27,500 bases of DNA from Prorocentrum cordatum (lineage: Eukaryota > Sar > Dinophyceae > Prorocentrales > Prorocentraceae). The stretch lies in assembly GCA_963575745.1 (NCBI GenBank), contig CAUYUJ010014764.1, forward strand, positions 233,672-261,171, written 5' to 3'. The position numbers were made by a program, and so were the translations under genes. Shown here piece after piece: positions 18,559 through 27,500 of the stretch (positions within the stretch are counted from its first letter, which is position 1; every line of letters starts with the position of its first letter). Under the pieces are notes generated by a model. It did not search any database, had not been told where the DNA came from, and saw only the letters and a list, made by a program, of their open reading frames with translations.

Positions 18559-18762
18559 GAAAGAGGGAGGGAGGGAGGGAGGGAACGACCATGCGCCGTC
18601 AAGGCGACCTCGGCTAACACACTGGCACCGCCACGCGTGCGGGGAAGAGGGGGAGAGAGAAGAATCGAGGACGAGGAGGGGAGAGATCCGGAACAAACGC
18701 CACAGAAGCGGCGCGGCAACCCAACCGGTCTCCGCTGCGCCTGCTGGAGACCGCCGCCTCGC

Positions 18763-20482
18763 CTACTCACCAGGCGCCGCGGCCACCCAGACGGCATCCA
18801 CCGCGCGAAGAGTTTCTGCGTGCCCCTCGGCAGCCTCCTTGATAGCCTGGTCCAGCGTTCGTCGTAGGATTTCTGGGTCGGAAATGGCTGGCTGATGGCG
18901 GCATTTGCAATGGAGCCGGTAAGCCGCAGCAGATAGAAGAGCACGTCGAATGAGGAACGCATCCGGCAGCTGGGAGGCGTTCGCAAGCAGGAGAAAGCTG
19001 AGGCCGCGGTCCTCGAACGTTGGCGCCGGACGCAACCGAAACCTTAGCTGACCATGCCGCTGCAGCAGGGGACATGCCATCTAATGCTCCACTGCGTCGC
19101 GACCCAGAATGCACCCAGAAATGCACCGGCCGTTAGCCTGCAACCAGCGGGCGGCGCACCATCCGTTGAACCAAAGTGCGAAGCACTGCGGCGACCGCCC
19201 GAGGTGGCGCGAGCCAGGCAAGTCGCCGTAGCACCGCGGCGCCGCGGGAATCCCGCAACCGCGGGGCGAGCCGCAGCCGCCACCTCGACAACTTCGCACG
19301 GAGCCTCGCCTCCGGGAGGCTGCGCAGCAGTCGGGCCCGCGCTGCTCGGGCTGCCGGCGGTGCGCTGGAGCAGCGTCGGCGCATGAGCCCAGCGGTTCCG
19401 AGGTCGGCCTCCACCGCGCAGGCTCGCTGGAGAACAGCCACTGCGGACGACAGATTGCGCGCGCGCGCGCCCCTGAACCAAGAACGCCACCGAGTAGAAC
19501 GCCAAAGAGCTCCGCCTCAGCGATCGCGGAGTCCAGGCGGCGAACAGCTCCAGGCACGCCCAAGCCGCCCGGAACAGCAGCCCCCCGATGCGCGACGCGA
19601 CATCTGGCCGCCAGCGACGCCTCGTGCATGTCCGCTGGTAAAACGCAGCGCGCCGGACCAAGAACCAAACGACGAAGGGCCGCGGCCTCCGTAGACTCTC
19701 ATGCCTTTGGCAAAACCTCCGACTGCAGGAGGAGCGCGAGGAGAGAGGCCACACAGACGTTCGTTGTAGGCAACCGTGGCGCGGTGGAGGCCCAGCCCGA
19801 GTGGCGCCCACAGCTCGGCTCCTGACTGTAGCGGTCCAACGCCTTGCGCCGCGACCGACCGCTCCCTCAAGGTCCCATCGCGAATCCCAAATACTCCGCT
19901 CAGTCACCAGCGCGCGCGGCACCCCATCCAGGGAAAAGACCCTCGAGGCGGCGCGGGAACTCCATCGCCGAGGAGTCACCCAGAGGGGCGAAGAGACTGT
20001 TTTCGCCAAGTTCCGCGACAGGCCCGAAACGAGCTCGCAGTCCGAGCACAGAGGCGCGAATGCCTGCGCATAGTCAAATGCATCCCCCGATGGCAGAGCC
20101 AAAATCGCCAGCGCACGCTCTCGACATGTCCCCCGGAAGACCAGCTTGGAGTCGTCGGAGCAGGAGGTCTCCACAAGGAGGAAGCAATGATGGTGACAAG
20201 GGGCATCCTTGCCGAATGCCCGATCGGATGCTGAAGCCTTCGTGCAAGCCGCCACATGCCGCGATGTTGTGCCTGTTCCCAACAGAAAGGTCAGCCGCAA
20301 AGCGCCGGAAGGACACCGGAAGCTGCAGGTGCTCCAAGAGCTCCTGAGTGGAGTCGCGGGCCAACAAAGGGAACGCGGCGGCGAAGTCGAAGGAGACGGC
20401 GCAGGGATGCTCGGAGCGTGAACTGGCAATCCGCCTCTCGCTATCGATTTCAACTACGTTCTGCAGCATGAGCCGCCCGTGT
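18763..20482 (-). pseudogene. 5'-truncated, frame-broken LINE-type RT element (second family)
   Basis: The first segment (20469-20074) has RT motif A SFDFAAAFPLL, motif B IRSGIRQGCPLSPSLL and, at the motif C position, RACAGDFGSAI. The usual YADD reads CAGD here (20104-20115), with two A-to-G changes. Downstream, F.PLCSDCELVSGLSRNLAKT (motif D/E region) is in a second frame and ELWAPLGLGLHRATVAYNE in a third. The C-terminal part returns to the first frame: RCISGCILGRDAVEH, a TAG (19081-19083), then MACPLLQRHGQL. This is a CCHC-type end motif with a nonsense codon where Tyr would be usual, followed by helices to a stop at 18763. The fingers region and any endonuclease are missing. Its RT motifs differ in type from those of the element at 10922-17103 (GIRQGCPLSP against AGCS), so it is another family and much older. 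Confidence 0.75.
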
Positions 20483-20501
20483 AAAAAAAAAAAAAAAAAA
20501 A
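20483..20501 (+). repeat. A19 homopolymer at the truncated end of the RT element
   Basis: Nineteen uninterrupted A on the plus strand form the exact 5' border of the minus-strand RT fragment, so on the sense strand the fragment begins with T19. This is the wrong end for that element's own poly(A) tail. It may be the tail of another, plus-strand insertion or mark an inversion. 20502-20807 shows no gene. Confidence 0.85.
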
Positions 20502-20807
20502 CGCTTGGCGGGGGAAGTGGCCCTGTCTAGTGGCGGTTCCACCCGGAGGCGGAACGCGTTCGCCAGGAGCCCATTGCCAGTGCTCGCGACTGATAGCGGG
20601 CGAACCTCGCCAGGGAGGTGCAAGCGAATGCCGTCGGCCTCGTCGGCTGTCTTCTTCAAGTATAACAAACATGCCAGCTAAGTTGAAAGAAGTATCGCCG
20701 CGTGCGTCTAATGACAATGCCGATCTCCAAGAGCCCCGGCCGTGCTGGGCGGAGAGCTCGACTGCAGCGTCGAAGACCACATCGACTCCGAGATCTCCAA
20801 GGCTCGG

Positions 20808-20998
20808 GTCGGGCGAAAGGGGGGGGTAGCAAAGGGGGGGTTTGAGAATCAGCTCGCGTGGCTGCTTTCCCGGGCGCCTCCCGGCGCCGGAGGCGCCCAT
20901 GTATCGAGGAATGGGCCCCTCGGGGGGGCCGAAACCAGCTGCATGCAGCAGATTTCGTAACCCCCCCTTTCCCAATCCCCCCCTTTCGTCCGGCCCGA
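20808..20998. mobile_element. Dispersed repeat family E, copy 2, with inverted ends
   Basis: Ends: GCGAAAGGGGGGGGTAGCAA followed by AGGGGGGG on the left, mirrored by CCCCCCCTTTCCCAATCCCC then CCCTTTCG on the right. The interior TATCGAGGAATGGGCCCC and CCGAAACCAGCTGCATGCAG match copy 1 (2097-2272). The palindrome CAGCTGCATGCAGC lies near the right end. It looks like a MITE of about 190 bp. The minus strand reads GKGGVTKSAACSWFRPP. Confidence 0.8.
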
Positions 20999-21039
20999 TC
21001 CTGGCCCACCCCGTCTCCCCCCTGAGGGGCAACGTCTCT

Positions 21040-21153
21040 CCCCTCCTCCTCCTCCTCCTCCTCCTCCTCCTCCCCCTCCTCCTCCTCCTCCTCCTCCTCC
21101 CTCCTCCTCCTCCTCCTCCTCCTCCTCCAATCCCCCCCTTTCGCCCGGCCCGA
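21040..21153. repeat. (CTC)n tract followed by a family E end fragment
   Basis: A CTC/CCT tract (about 21040-21129) is followed by CCAATCCCCCCCTTTCGCCC, then GGCCCGAG (21127-21153). The latter is nearly identical to the right end of family E copy 2 (about 20971-20998), which suggests a duplicated or tandem terminal fragment. Confidence 0.8.
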
Positions 21154-21312
21154 GAGGCGGCGCCCGGAGACACGCGGCACCCCGTCGGGTCCAGGCGCAG
21201 ACGACGACGTCCGCGAGGGCAGCGCGCCGGACGTCCGACATAGCGACGCGGCCGGTTGCGCAGCGCCGCGCGCCGGCGGCTGCGCAGCTGCCCGGAGATC
21301 ATCGCTGCGCTC

Positions 21313-21451
21313 TGGCCATCGCTCGGACGCCCCTTCCCTGTGCGTTTTTGTTCGGTTTCGCGCGTGGTCTTTTCGCCGAGTGATCAAGGATGCTGCTCGA
21401 TGGTCCTCGCCGAAGGAAAAATCGCTCGGACGTGACGTCCGAGCGATGCCA
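21313..21451. mobile_element. MITE-like repeat family H, copy 2
   Basis: The left end TGGCCATCGCTCGGACG and the reverse complement of the right end CGTCCGAGCGATGCCA form inverted repeats. The interior TTCGGTTTCGCGCGTGG, GATCAAGGATGCTGCTCGAT and CTCGCCGAAGGAAAAA matches the other two copies. No ORF. 21452-21806 holds nothing I recognise. Confidence 0.85.
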
Positions 21452-21806
21452 GGAGCAGCATCATCCTGGAACCAAGACCTCTGGTGGAGCCGGTCCAATC
21501 GACAGGACGGGAACGCGTCGCTCCAGCGGCGTCCTTGAGGGTCCGCGCCGTGCCCGAGCCGTCCGTGAAGATCGCAGTCGGCAGCAGCCACCGCCGAAAG
21601 CGAAGACGCGCGCCAAGGCGCGATGCGCTGGCTCAAAACATCGGAAGGATGATCTGGCAATTCATCGTGTAGCCGCTGCAAAGATCACTGCACCTCGGCC
21701 CGCGCGAGAGCGACACCGTGGTCGCGGAGGTGCGAAAGACAAACGCGAGGAGCATGCCGAAGAAGATCATCGCGTATAATCCCCTTCAAGTCCTGAAATC
21801 GCGTCC

Positions 21807-21935
21807 TGGCCATCGCTCGGACGTCCATTCCCTGTGTTTTTGTTCGGTTTCGTGCGTGGTTGTTTCGCCGAATGATCAAGGATGCTCCTCGATGGTCCTC
21901 GCCGAAGGAAAAAAGCACACGTCCGAGCGACGCCA
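21807..21935. mobile_element. MITE-like repeat family H, copy 3
   Basis: Ends TGGCCATCGCTCGGACGTCC and, inverted, CACGTCCGAGCGACGCCA. It is flanked by GCGTCC on both sides (21801-21806 and 21937-21942), a possible target-site duplication, though with one extra base on the right. The interior matches copies 1 and 2. 21936-22519 has no gene I recognise. Confidence 0.85.
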
Positions 21936-22519
21936 AGCGTCCGAAGAGCTGCAGGGCCGCCAAGCCCATGCCGTTCTAGGTTGCGGAGAGCAGCCATGGC
22001 GGCGCTCAGTGGAGAAGCTCCACTCGACGCCGTCAGCGCAGCTGACTTCTCCTCGGCAAAGCGGGCAGACACAGTCCCCGTGGCCACGTTGAGGTGGCCA
22101 TGTTGTTCGAAAGTCATTGTCTTTTGTTTAAACAAATAGTGATAATCATAAAAACAGCGTCTGTAACGCAAAAAGACGTGGCTTCGTAGTCTTCGGCTGA
22201 ACAACAAATTCTCCGAAACCTTTCTGCATCTTCCAAAGAAAATTGCCCCACACTCCAAACGGCAATGGTTTGACTCAGGGGTGGCTGGCAGGGGAATGAA
22301 GGGGGTGCGCTTCCTTTCAGAACAACGGGGGAGGGCACTTGGATAGGAAGGGGCCCCTTCTCAACTGATGGGGGTGGGAGGGCTGGCAAATTGGTCCACG
22401 ATGCCTTGGGCAAATTTCGATAAGCGGGTCTTTTCGGAAACAACCGTCACCGCGACTCCGTTGAGCCAGGAAATCTACCCGACTAAACCAGATAGAAACG
22501 ACCGTCCGGGCCGTCCCTT

Positions 22520-22541
22520 TCCGTAGCAATTTCAGCTCAAG
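22520..22541 (+). other. Relict dinoflagellate spliced leader
   Basis: TCCGTAGCAATTTCAGCTCA followed by AG matches the 22-base DinoSL with three substitutions (18 of the 21 invariant positions). The leader is normally added in trans to the 5' end of nuclear mRNAs and is not encoded next to genes, so a genomic copy directly before a coding sequence indicates that a mature mRNA was reverse transcribed and inserted. The next in-frame ATG is 30 bases downstream, a typical 5' UTR length. The three mismatches fit neutral decay after insertion. Confidence 0.8.
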
Positions 22542-22570
22542 CCAGACACTTTCCGAGATCTCATACACGC

Positions 22571-23296
22571 ATGAGCGCGCCCACGAAGCGGAGGGGCTGC
22601 GCTCCCCGTCTAGATTCAGATGCTGCAGCCGCGCGATACGTGACCTCTTTCGTGAACAGGGGAAAAGGACCTCGGACGAAGAATATTAGTTCAACGTTGC
22701 TGGATCCCATGGCGTACAACACCAAAGGGCCCGTCGACAGGCAGACAGAGAAGAGGTCCAAGTGGGAGCCCGACTTGGACGCACTCGTGGCGAAGTCTAA
22801 GGTGTTGGAGCTGCTCTTCAAGCACACTGAACGCGGAGGAGTCCCAGCGTGGAGTAACATCTGCGAGTGCTTCAAGAAGGTGGCCAAGAACCAGCCCATG
22901 AGTGAACTCAGCGACCACAACACATCGACAGTGTGCGACGTCCTGGCAGCTAAGTGGAGGCTCATGATGGCAGATTGCCACAGCTAAGCCACGATGCCGA
23001 GGAAGCTCATCAAGGATGCGCTGATGCTCCAAGAGGCCAAGCGCGACCAGCTGTGCAACGACTGGGACCCCGAATCGCTTGGCTCTGCTGGCTTCGACTT
23101 GGGCTAGGACGCTGAGCCCGTCGTGGACAAGGACGGCGAGAAGGCGGGCGCGAAGACGCCTGGCCCCTCTTCCGCCCGGCCCCTCTTCCGCCTGCCGGCC
23201 CACCCCACGGGCCCTTGGCCTCCCGTCGCGAGCCCGGTGTGCTGGCGAAGTGCACGAGGCAAGCCCGGACTCCCGCGAGGGCCATGCCTGCAATAG
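22571..23296 (+). pseudogene. SL-tagged processed retropseudogene, unknown protein
   Basis: From ATG at 22571 the frame encodes 138 residues (MSAPTKRRGCAPRLDSDAAA at the start; KRSKWEPDLDALVAKSKVLE in the middle; CDVLAAKWRLMMADCHS before the stop). After a TAA (22985-22987) the same frame reads on convincingly (MPRKLIKDALMLQEAKRDQL, then CNDWDPESLGSAGFDLG) to a TAG (23105-23107), then DAEPVVDKDGEKAGAKTPG and a Pro-rich stretch to a stop at 23294-23296. I see no frameshift or intron. Together with the spliced-leader relic 30 bases upstream this is a processed cDNA copy, now broken by two nonsense codons. The residues are soluble, charged and mostly helical; I recognise no domain. No poly(A) tail is visible before repeat D at 23434, so the true 3' end is unclear. 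Confidence 0.7.
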
Positions 23297-23433
23297 GCGA
23301 GCCAACGCGCAAGACACTGGCCTGCGCAGTGACAGCAGAACGCGCGACCGCCTCCGACAAGTGCAGGGTTGTCCCGCGAGCGGGGCCAACATTCAGGCCC
23401 AAACTTCTGCCCACAAGTGTTATGTTGCTCCCG

Positions 23434-23604
23434 TCGTATTTCAGGACCACGTCCCAGAAATAATTTCGGGCGCCCGGAAAAGTGTCGAAACAGTGTCGGA
23501 CGAATGTTTCCCAGGGCCCGACACGTGAAAACCATTGAATTTTGGTACTTTTCGGGGGGCTCGACATTCTTCTTCGTGATCAAGGCTAAAGTAGGTTGGA
23601 ACAT
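23434..23604 (-). repeat. Dispersed repeat family D, copy 2
   Basis: It matches 2277-2450 over about 170 bases, with several small indels. The minus strand carries YFWDVVLKYDG and VRHCFDTF as in copy 1, but the N-terminal part of that peptide is in another frame here. It lies downstream of the retropseudogene. Confidence 0.8.
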
Positions 23605-23695
23605 GATGACACCCCCTTGCGTCCCCTTGCGAAGCTACGCGACTCACCACGTAAGCGTGCACGGCGCGGACAGCTCGAAAAGGGAGAGGGGAGGA

Positions 23696-23845
23696 AGAGG
23701 AGGATGAGGAGGAGGAGGAGGAGGAGGAGGAGGAAGAGGGGGAGGAGGGGGAGGAGGAGAGGGAGGAGGAGGGTGAGGAGGAGGTGGAGGAGGAGGAGGA
23801 GAAGGAGGAAGGAAGGAAGGAAGGAAGGAAGGAAGGAAAGAAAGA
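23696..23845. repeat. (GGA)n tract followed by (GGAA)n
   Basis: GGA/GAG-rich repeat to about 23808, then about eight GGAA units and an AGAAAGAG tail. Minus-strand frames across it are poly-Leu/poly-Pro. 23846-24817 contains no gene I can support. Confidence 0.95.
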
Positions 23846-24817
23846 GGGAGGAGAGAACGGTCAAGGCCAAACGCTCGGAAATCCCCAACGAGCGCGGCTC
23901 CAGCCGTAGCGAGACAAGCAAAATACCGTGATGGCGGATGGTGGAGAAGCGGCAGCGGCATGGAGGCGGGAAATAGACGAGACGAACAAAAAACACAGGC
24001 CGCCCAGCCACTGGACCGGCCCCGCCGCGAAGCGGGGGGAAAAAGAGCCACATGAAGGCGAGAGGGAAGGAGAAGAGGAGCAAAGGAGCGTAGGAGGGAG
24101 GAGGGGATAAGGATTGACCTCGACGAACGTCTCTGCTGCATCACGGACCATCCGGCCAGCTCAGGCGAATTGCTTCGCGACGTCTCCGCATCCAGTTTGT
24201 GATATACAAATTGGGTGGCAAGTGTACGGACGGCATAATGCTGCAGCGCTGAATCGGGCCACTGGAATCAACACTGGTGACCGTTTCGATTGCCATGCGC
24301 GCTGGGGCGATGAACATCCGCCCGACCTTCCGCCCCAGGCCGGTGACGTTACAAGGCCTCTGGAGGCCTCCGGAAGGTCACCCCGAAGCCGGCCGGGCAA
24401 ACGCCACCACATTCCGCCGGATGGCCACCGAAGTGTATATTTCCCCAGTCAGTGCATGCACTGAAGGGGTCCTAGCGGAAATTGAAAGATTTGGCGAAAA
24501 TTTTCCGCCAATTTTGGTAGCAGGCTGGGTTCCCGGGTTCCCGGGTTCCTGGCTTCCCGGTTATTGGTTCGGGGCCGAGTTCGGTGGGTTCTGGGTTCCG
24601 GGGCTTCCGGGCTCCCCGTCGATCTCCTTAGCGAAAACCATCCACTGATGAAGTTTTCTCTGGTGTGTAATATTTCGTGCAGCCACTCGGGGAGGAGCGA
24701 GGACGGGACAGGCGGAGGAGGCGGAGAGCGCGGGCATCGCCGATGCAGCGGCGATGCGGCGTCAGCAGAGGGGGATCAGTGCCGATCCGATAAAGTTGTG
24801 CGGACCTCCAAGAGTTG

Positions 24818-25023
24818 ATGCTTATATGAGTATCGGTCAGCCGATCCCCATCCCCAGCGGCGTGGCCTGGGCCCCACTGACCGATTTACCCCCCTAGATG
24901 GGGATATACGTCGTTCCCTTCGGGCTTCGAGGGATGTATCCCCAACTGGGGTGGTAATTTGGTGGGGTCTCGAAGGGGATGGGGATGGGGGTGGGGATCG
25001 GTTAAACGATACCAAACTTATGC
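24818..25023. mobile_element. Fold-back element with CCGATCCCCATCCCC arms
   Basis: The left arm (about 24820-24856, TATCGGTCAGCCGATCCCCA) is mirrored on the right (about 24975-25021, ending TGGGGATCGGTTAAACGATA). Inside is a second inverted pair, TAGATGGGGATATAC against GTATCCCCAACT. There is no ORF. This is a MITE-like structure of about 200 bp, family unknown. Confidence 0.6.
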
Positions 25024-25094
25024 AGTTTCTTACCATCTAGATGTTGAACTGTACGATCCTATTTTTTCGCGTTCCTTTTCAAACGGAGTTCCCG

Positions 25095-25270
25095 CCTGAA
25101 TGGTAGGCTTAGGTCGGGCATGTCCCCCTACAGGCGGAGTTTGAACAAACATTTAAAGTGTAAAGAATGCCCCAAAATAGTAAAACAAATACTCAATAAT
25201 CGTCTCCAGGCTTTTTTACTATTCTTGAGTACTCCTCCTGTAAAGGGACACGCCCTCCTGAATGGTAGGC
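25095..25270. mobile_element. GTCGGGC-family fold-back with 14-bp direct repeats at its ends
   Basis: GGTCGGGCATGTCCCCCTAC, then AGGCGGAG (25112-25139), is inverted at 25230-25255 (CTCCTCCTGTAAAGGGACAC, then GCC). CCTGAATGGTAGGC flanks the pair on both sides (25095-25108 and 25257-25270) in direct orientation. Comparison with 855-1012, where a related CTGAAGCCTAGCC is the hairpin loop, suggests these direct repeats are part of the family and not a target duplication. The spacer is AT-rich with its own AATAGTAAAA/TTTTACTATT inverted pair. Confidence 0.65.
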
Positions 25271-25372
25271 CCACGGAGTGCTGGTCTTTCAAGGGGGCCC
25301 TTCTCGCAGGGAAGAAAAGATGGCCTGCGGGGACGTGTGCGGAAAGGACTTGGGACGGGAGGGCGTATGTGA

Positions 25373-25529
25373 AGGGGCCCTGGGGCACAGAAGTAAATAC
25401 ACACAAATAACAAGATTCTACATATGTTCACATATTTTCTGGGTGTTCGTCTTTCCCCCACTTCCCATATTTTCCCACATTTTCTGGGGAATCGACGATT
25501 GATTGTGTCTGTGTGTTTTTTCCCTCCGG
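25373..25529. repeat. Dispersed repeat family G, copy 2
   Basis: It matches 18401-18558, including CCCATATTTTCCCACATTTT and GGAATCGACGATTGATTGTG, then TCTGTGTG. The copies share orientation and endpoints. 25530-25869 shows no gene, only a G-rich stretch at 25831-25870. Confidence 0.85.
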
Positions 25530-25869
25530 AGTATTGCAGCATAGTTGACGCATGTTGAGTTTGCTCAGGCCCCCGTCCTCCTCGGTCCTCCTCCCCCCCT
25601 CTTCCTCATCCTCCCCCTCGCCAGCATCGCACCTCTCCTCCTCATTCCTCCTCTCTCCCTCAATGTTCAAGCGCACCAACTGGATGCTCTGCATACTCAG
25701 ATGGAGCACGATGATAAGTGACGAGTGCGCACATGTAGCGTATACATACACCTGCACGTGCAGAGGTACATACTTATCCGCCGACCTGGCGTGTGAGCTT
25801 CCGGGAGCTACAGCCTGAGCTTCAGCTCTGCGGGGGGGGGGGCGGGGGGGGCTCTGCTGGGGGAGGGGG

Positions 25870-26480
25870 CAGTGCCGCCAAGACGGCCCAAGAGAGCTCC
25901 TGCACGCCCACGGTGGCCCCAAGGCAGACCGAAAGGCCCCCTAGGAGGCCCCAAGAGCGCCCCAAGCGGGCCCTCAAGAGGGCCCCCCATGGCACACGTC
26001 ATGGCTTCCTCCCAAGGCGTATTCGTGTTGTTGGGGTTCTTGCCTCTTCGAGCTGGCATCGCTCCGAGACGGCTCACGAGGCCCCACAAACCGCCCCAAG
26101 ACAGCCCAGGAGGGCCCCAAGAAAGCTCCACGACGCCCAAAAGTGCCCCGTAAGGGCCCAAGCGGCGTCCAAGACGCCACATCACTGCTCCAGGACGGTC
26201 CCAAGAGGGGCCCAAGAAGGGGAACACGAACCGACGATTCGAGCCTTCGGCCCCCAACGGCTCCCAGGAAGCCCGAACAAAGCCTCCGAGAAGCCCCAGG
26301 GGGCTCCCAACATGCCCCCAAGAGGCCCAAAAGAGGCTGGCGCCCAAGAGAGGCTTCAGAACCGCCTCCCGGAGGCCCCCGGGAAGCTTCCCACGAGATC
26401 CCCAACGAGCCTCCAGAGAGCCTCGGACCCGCAGCCTGGGCACGGTGGCGGGATGCATCGAAGGCCACCCGGGAAAAGAC
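25870..26480. repeat. Degenerate GGCCCCAAGAGGGC-type minisatellite
   Basis: GGCCCCAAGAG, GCCCAAGAGAG and GGCCCCAAGAA words recur every 10-25 bases through much of this stretch, with a non-repetitive interval near 25985-26080. The minus-strand translation is Gly/Leu/Trp/Pro-rich (LLGPPRGPFGLPWGH-like). Long open frames on both strands exist because of the repeat and are not credible genes. Confidence 0.6.
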
Positions 26481-26619
26481 GATTGCGAGAGAACGGGGAG
26501 GTGCCTTCGAATGAGACGCACTCTTCACGCCCCGACCCCTGCAAACACCCACAAAGAGCCAACCCGTCGGAGAACTGGTCCGCCAACAAGCTCGACAGAC
26601 GGACACGAGGCAAACTTTC

Positions 26620-26703
26620 CAACTTCCTCCTCCTCCTCCTCCTTTTCAACCGCCTCGTCCTCCTCCTCGTCATCATCATCATCATCAGCAGCAGCAGCAG
26701 CTG

Positions 26704-26767
<64 letters not shown>

Positions 26768-26995
26768 ATCATCACCATCATCATCATCAGCAGCAGCAGC
26801 ATCATCATCATCATCAGCATCATCAGCATCATCATCATCAGCATCATCATCATCAGCAGCATCATCAACATCATCATCAGCATCATAATCATCAGCATCA
26901 TCATCATCAACATCATCGCCATCCATCATCATCACCATCATCAGCATCAGCATCCTCATATTCATCCTCATCCTCATCCTCATCATCCCTCTTCT
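26620..26995. repeat. (TCC)n then (CAT/CAG)n trinucleotide block
   Basis: A short TCC run is followed by about 320 bases of CAT repeats with CAG clusters, drifting to CATCCTCATC near the end. The frames read poly-Ile, poly-Ser, poly-His, poly-Met or poly-Asp. Confidence 0.95.
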
Positions 26996-27500
26996 TGCCG
27001 CCTCGAGGTAAAGCTCAGAAACTGTTAAACATGACAATTTCGCACGCAACGTCCCAGACCGTCCAGGATCAGCGGCACCGACCGGAGGCCTCTACAGTAC
27101 GTAATGATGTAAATAGACACGCTACCCGAAAGGTCTCGCAGAGAACTATAACCAAATGGCGATGGGTAGCCAGACCAAATTCGACAGACGCGGCTAGCGG
27201 TGGCCGCATCTCAGCCGCATGGTGGCAGAATATCCTTCATGCGCTCGGCCTTCTCGATCTTGCAATCCTTGATCTCGGACTGAGCGGCCGGCCATGGCAG
27301 GAGATGCATAGAAGATAAGAAATCGGGACATGGGACCGACTCGGCATGTGCGTCGCATCGGGCTGCATCGGCACGGAGTCGAATCGAATCGAATTGGCCC
27401 CGCCAGGATGCACAACAGCGCTATGCAATCATCGGGTTGCGTCGGATGATCAGAGAATCGTGACCAAATCGGATCAAGCCAACACAAATCAGGATACCAT
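26996..27500. other. No gene recognised
   Basis: I see no convincing coding sequence or RNA gene. The last 150 bases contain scattered ATCGG, AATCGAATCG and GCATCGG words, similar to the decayed repeat at 3170-3345. Confidence 0.5.

Noticed and set aside
14307-23107. Stop-codon reassignment, because TAG, TGA and TAA all occur inside coherent frames
   Set aside because: All three stops occur once or twice, in retroelement or retrocopy contexts, alongside frameshifts and a lost catalytic residue. Pseudogene decay is simpler.
26660-26995. CRISPR-like array in the CAT/CAG block
   Set aside because: The period is three bases with no spacers; this is a eukaryotic trinucleotide repeat.
25793-27028. 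A 411-residue plus-strand ORF
   Set aside because: It is composed of G-run, minisatellite and (CAT)n translation (poly-Gly, Arg/Pro repeats, poly-Ile) and has no domain.

Overview
This window is repeat-dominated eukaryotic nuclear DNA, most probably from a dinoflagellate. The main evidence is a degraded but recognisable copy of the dinoflagellate trans-spliced leader (DinoSL) at 22521-22541, placed 30 bases before a pseudogene start codon, and a second SL-like sequence at 17084-17103, at the inferred 5' end of a non-LTR retrotransposon. GC-rich composition, long (CTC)n/(GGA)n tracts, many small fold-back repeats and very low gene density fit that assignment. I cannot name the species, and I see no operons, bacterial signals, rRNA, tRNA or CRISPR array.

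Layout. 1-5480 holds no convincing gene. It is a mosaic of tandem decamers, fold-back elements (855-1012, 1229-1473), four dispersed repeats packed end to end (1931-2609), a 530-bp polypyrimidine tract and a 52-bp minisatellite. 5483-7377 has a lower-GC set of coding-like minus-strand segments broken by frameshifts, function unknown. 8460-10290 holds more dispersed repeats and one candidate coiled-coil exon (9175-9273).

10922-17103 is the main feature: a nearly complete non-LTR retrotransposon on the minus strand. In order it has an SL-like 5' end, a short 5' UTR, ORF1 (zinc finger plus coiled coil), and ORF2 (AP-type endonuclease, reverse transcriptase, CCHC motif, RNase H, C-terminal Cys motif), then a (CCCAA)n tail. 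It carries one TAG, one TGA, one frameshift and an apparent loss of an RT catalytic Asp. Both ends abut (GGA)n tracts of the same orientation, which suggests insertion into a microsatellite.

18763-20482 is the 3' half of a different, more decayed LINE-type RT element, also on the minus strand. 20808-25530 again carries dispersed repeats and fold-back elements around the SL-tagged processed pseudogene (22520-23296). 25870-26995 is minisatellite and trinucleotide repeat. The genes do not form a pathway. The common theme is retroposition: trans-spliced RNAs copied back into the genome, and small repeats inserted next to each other.
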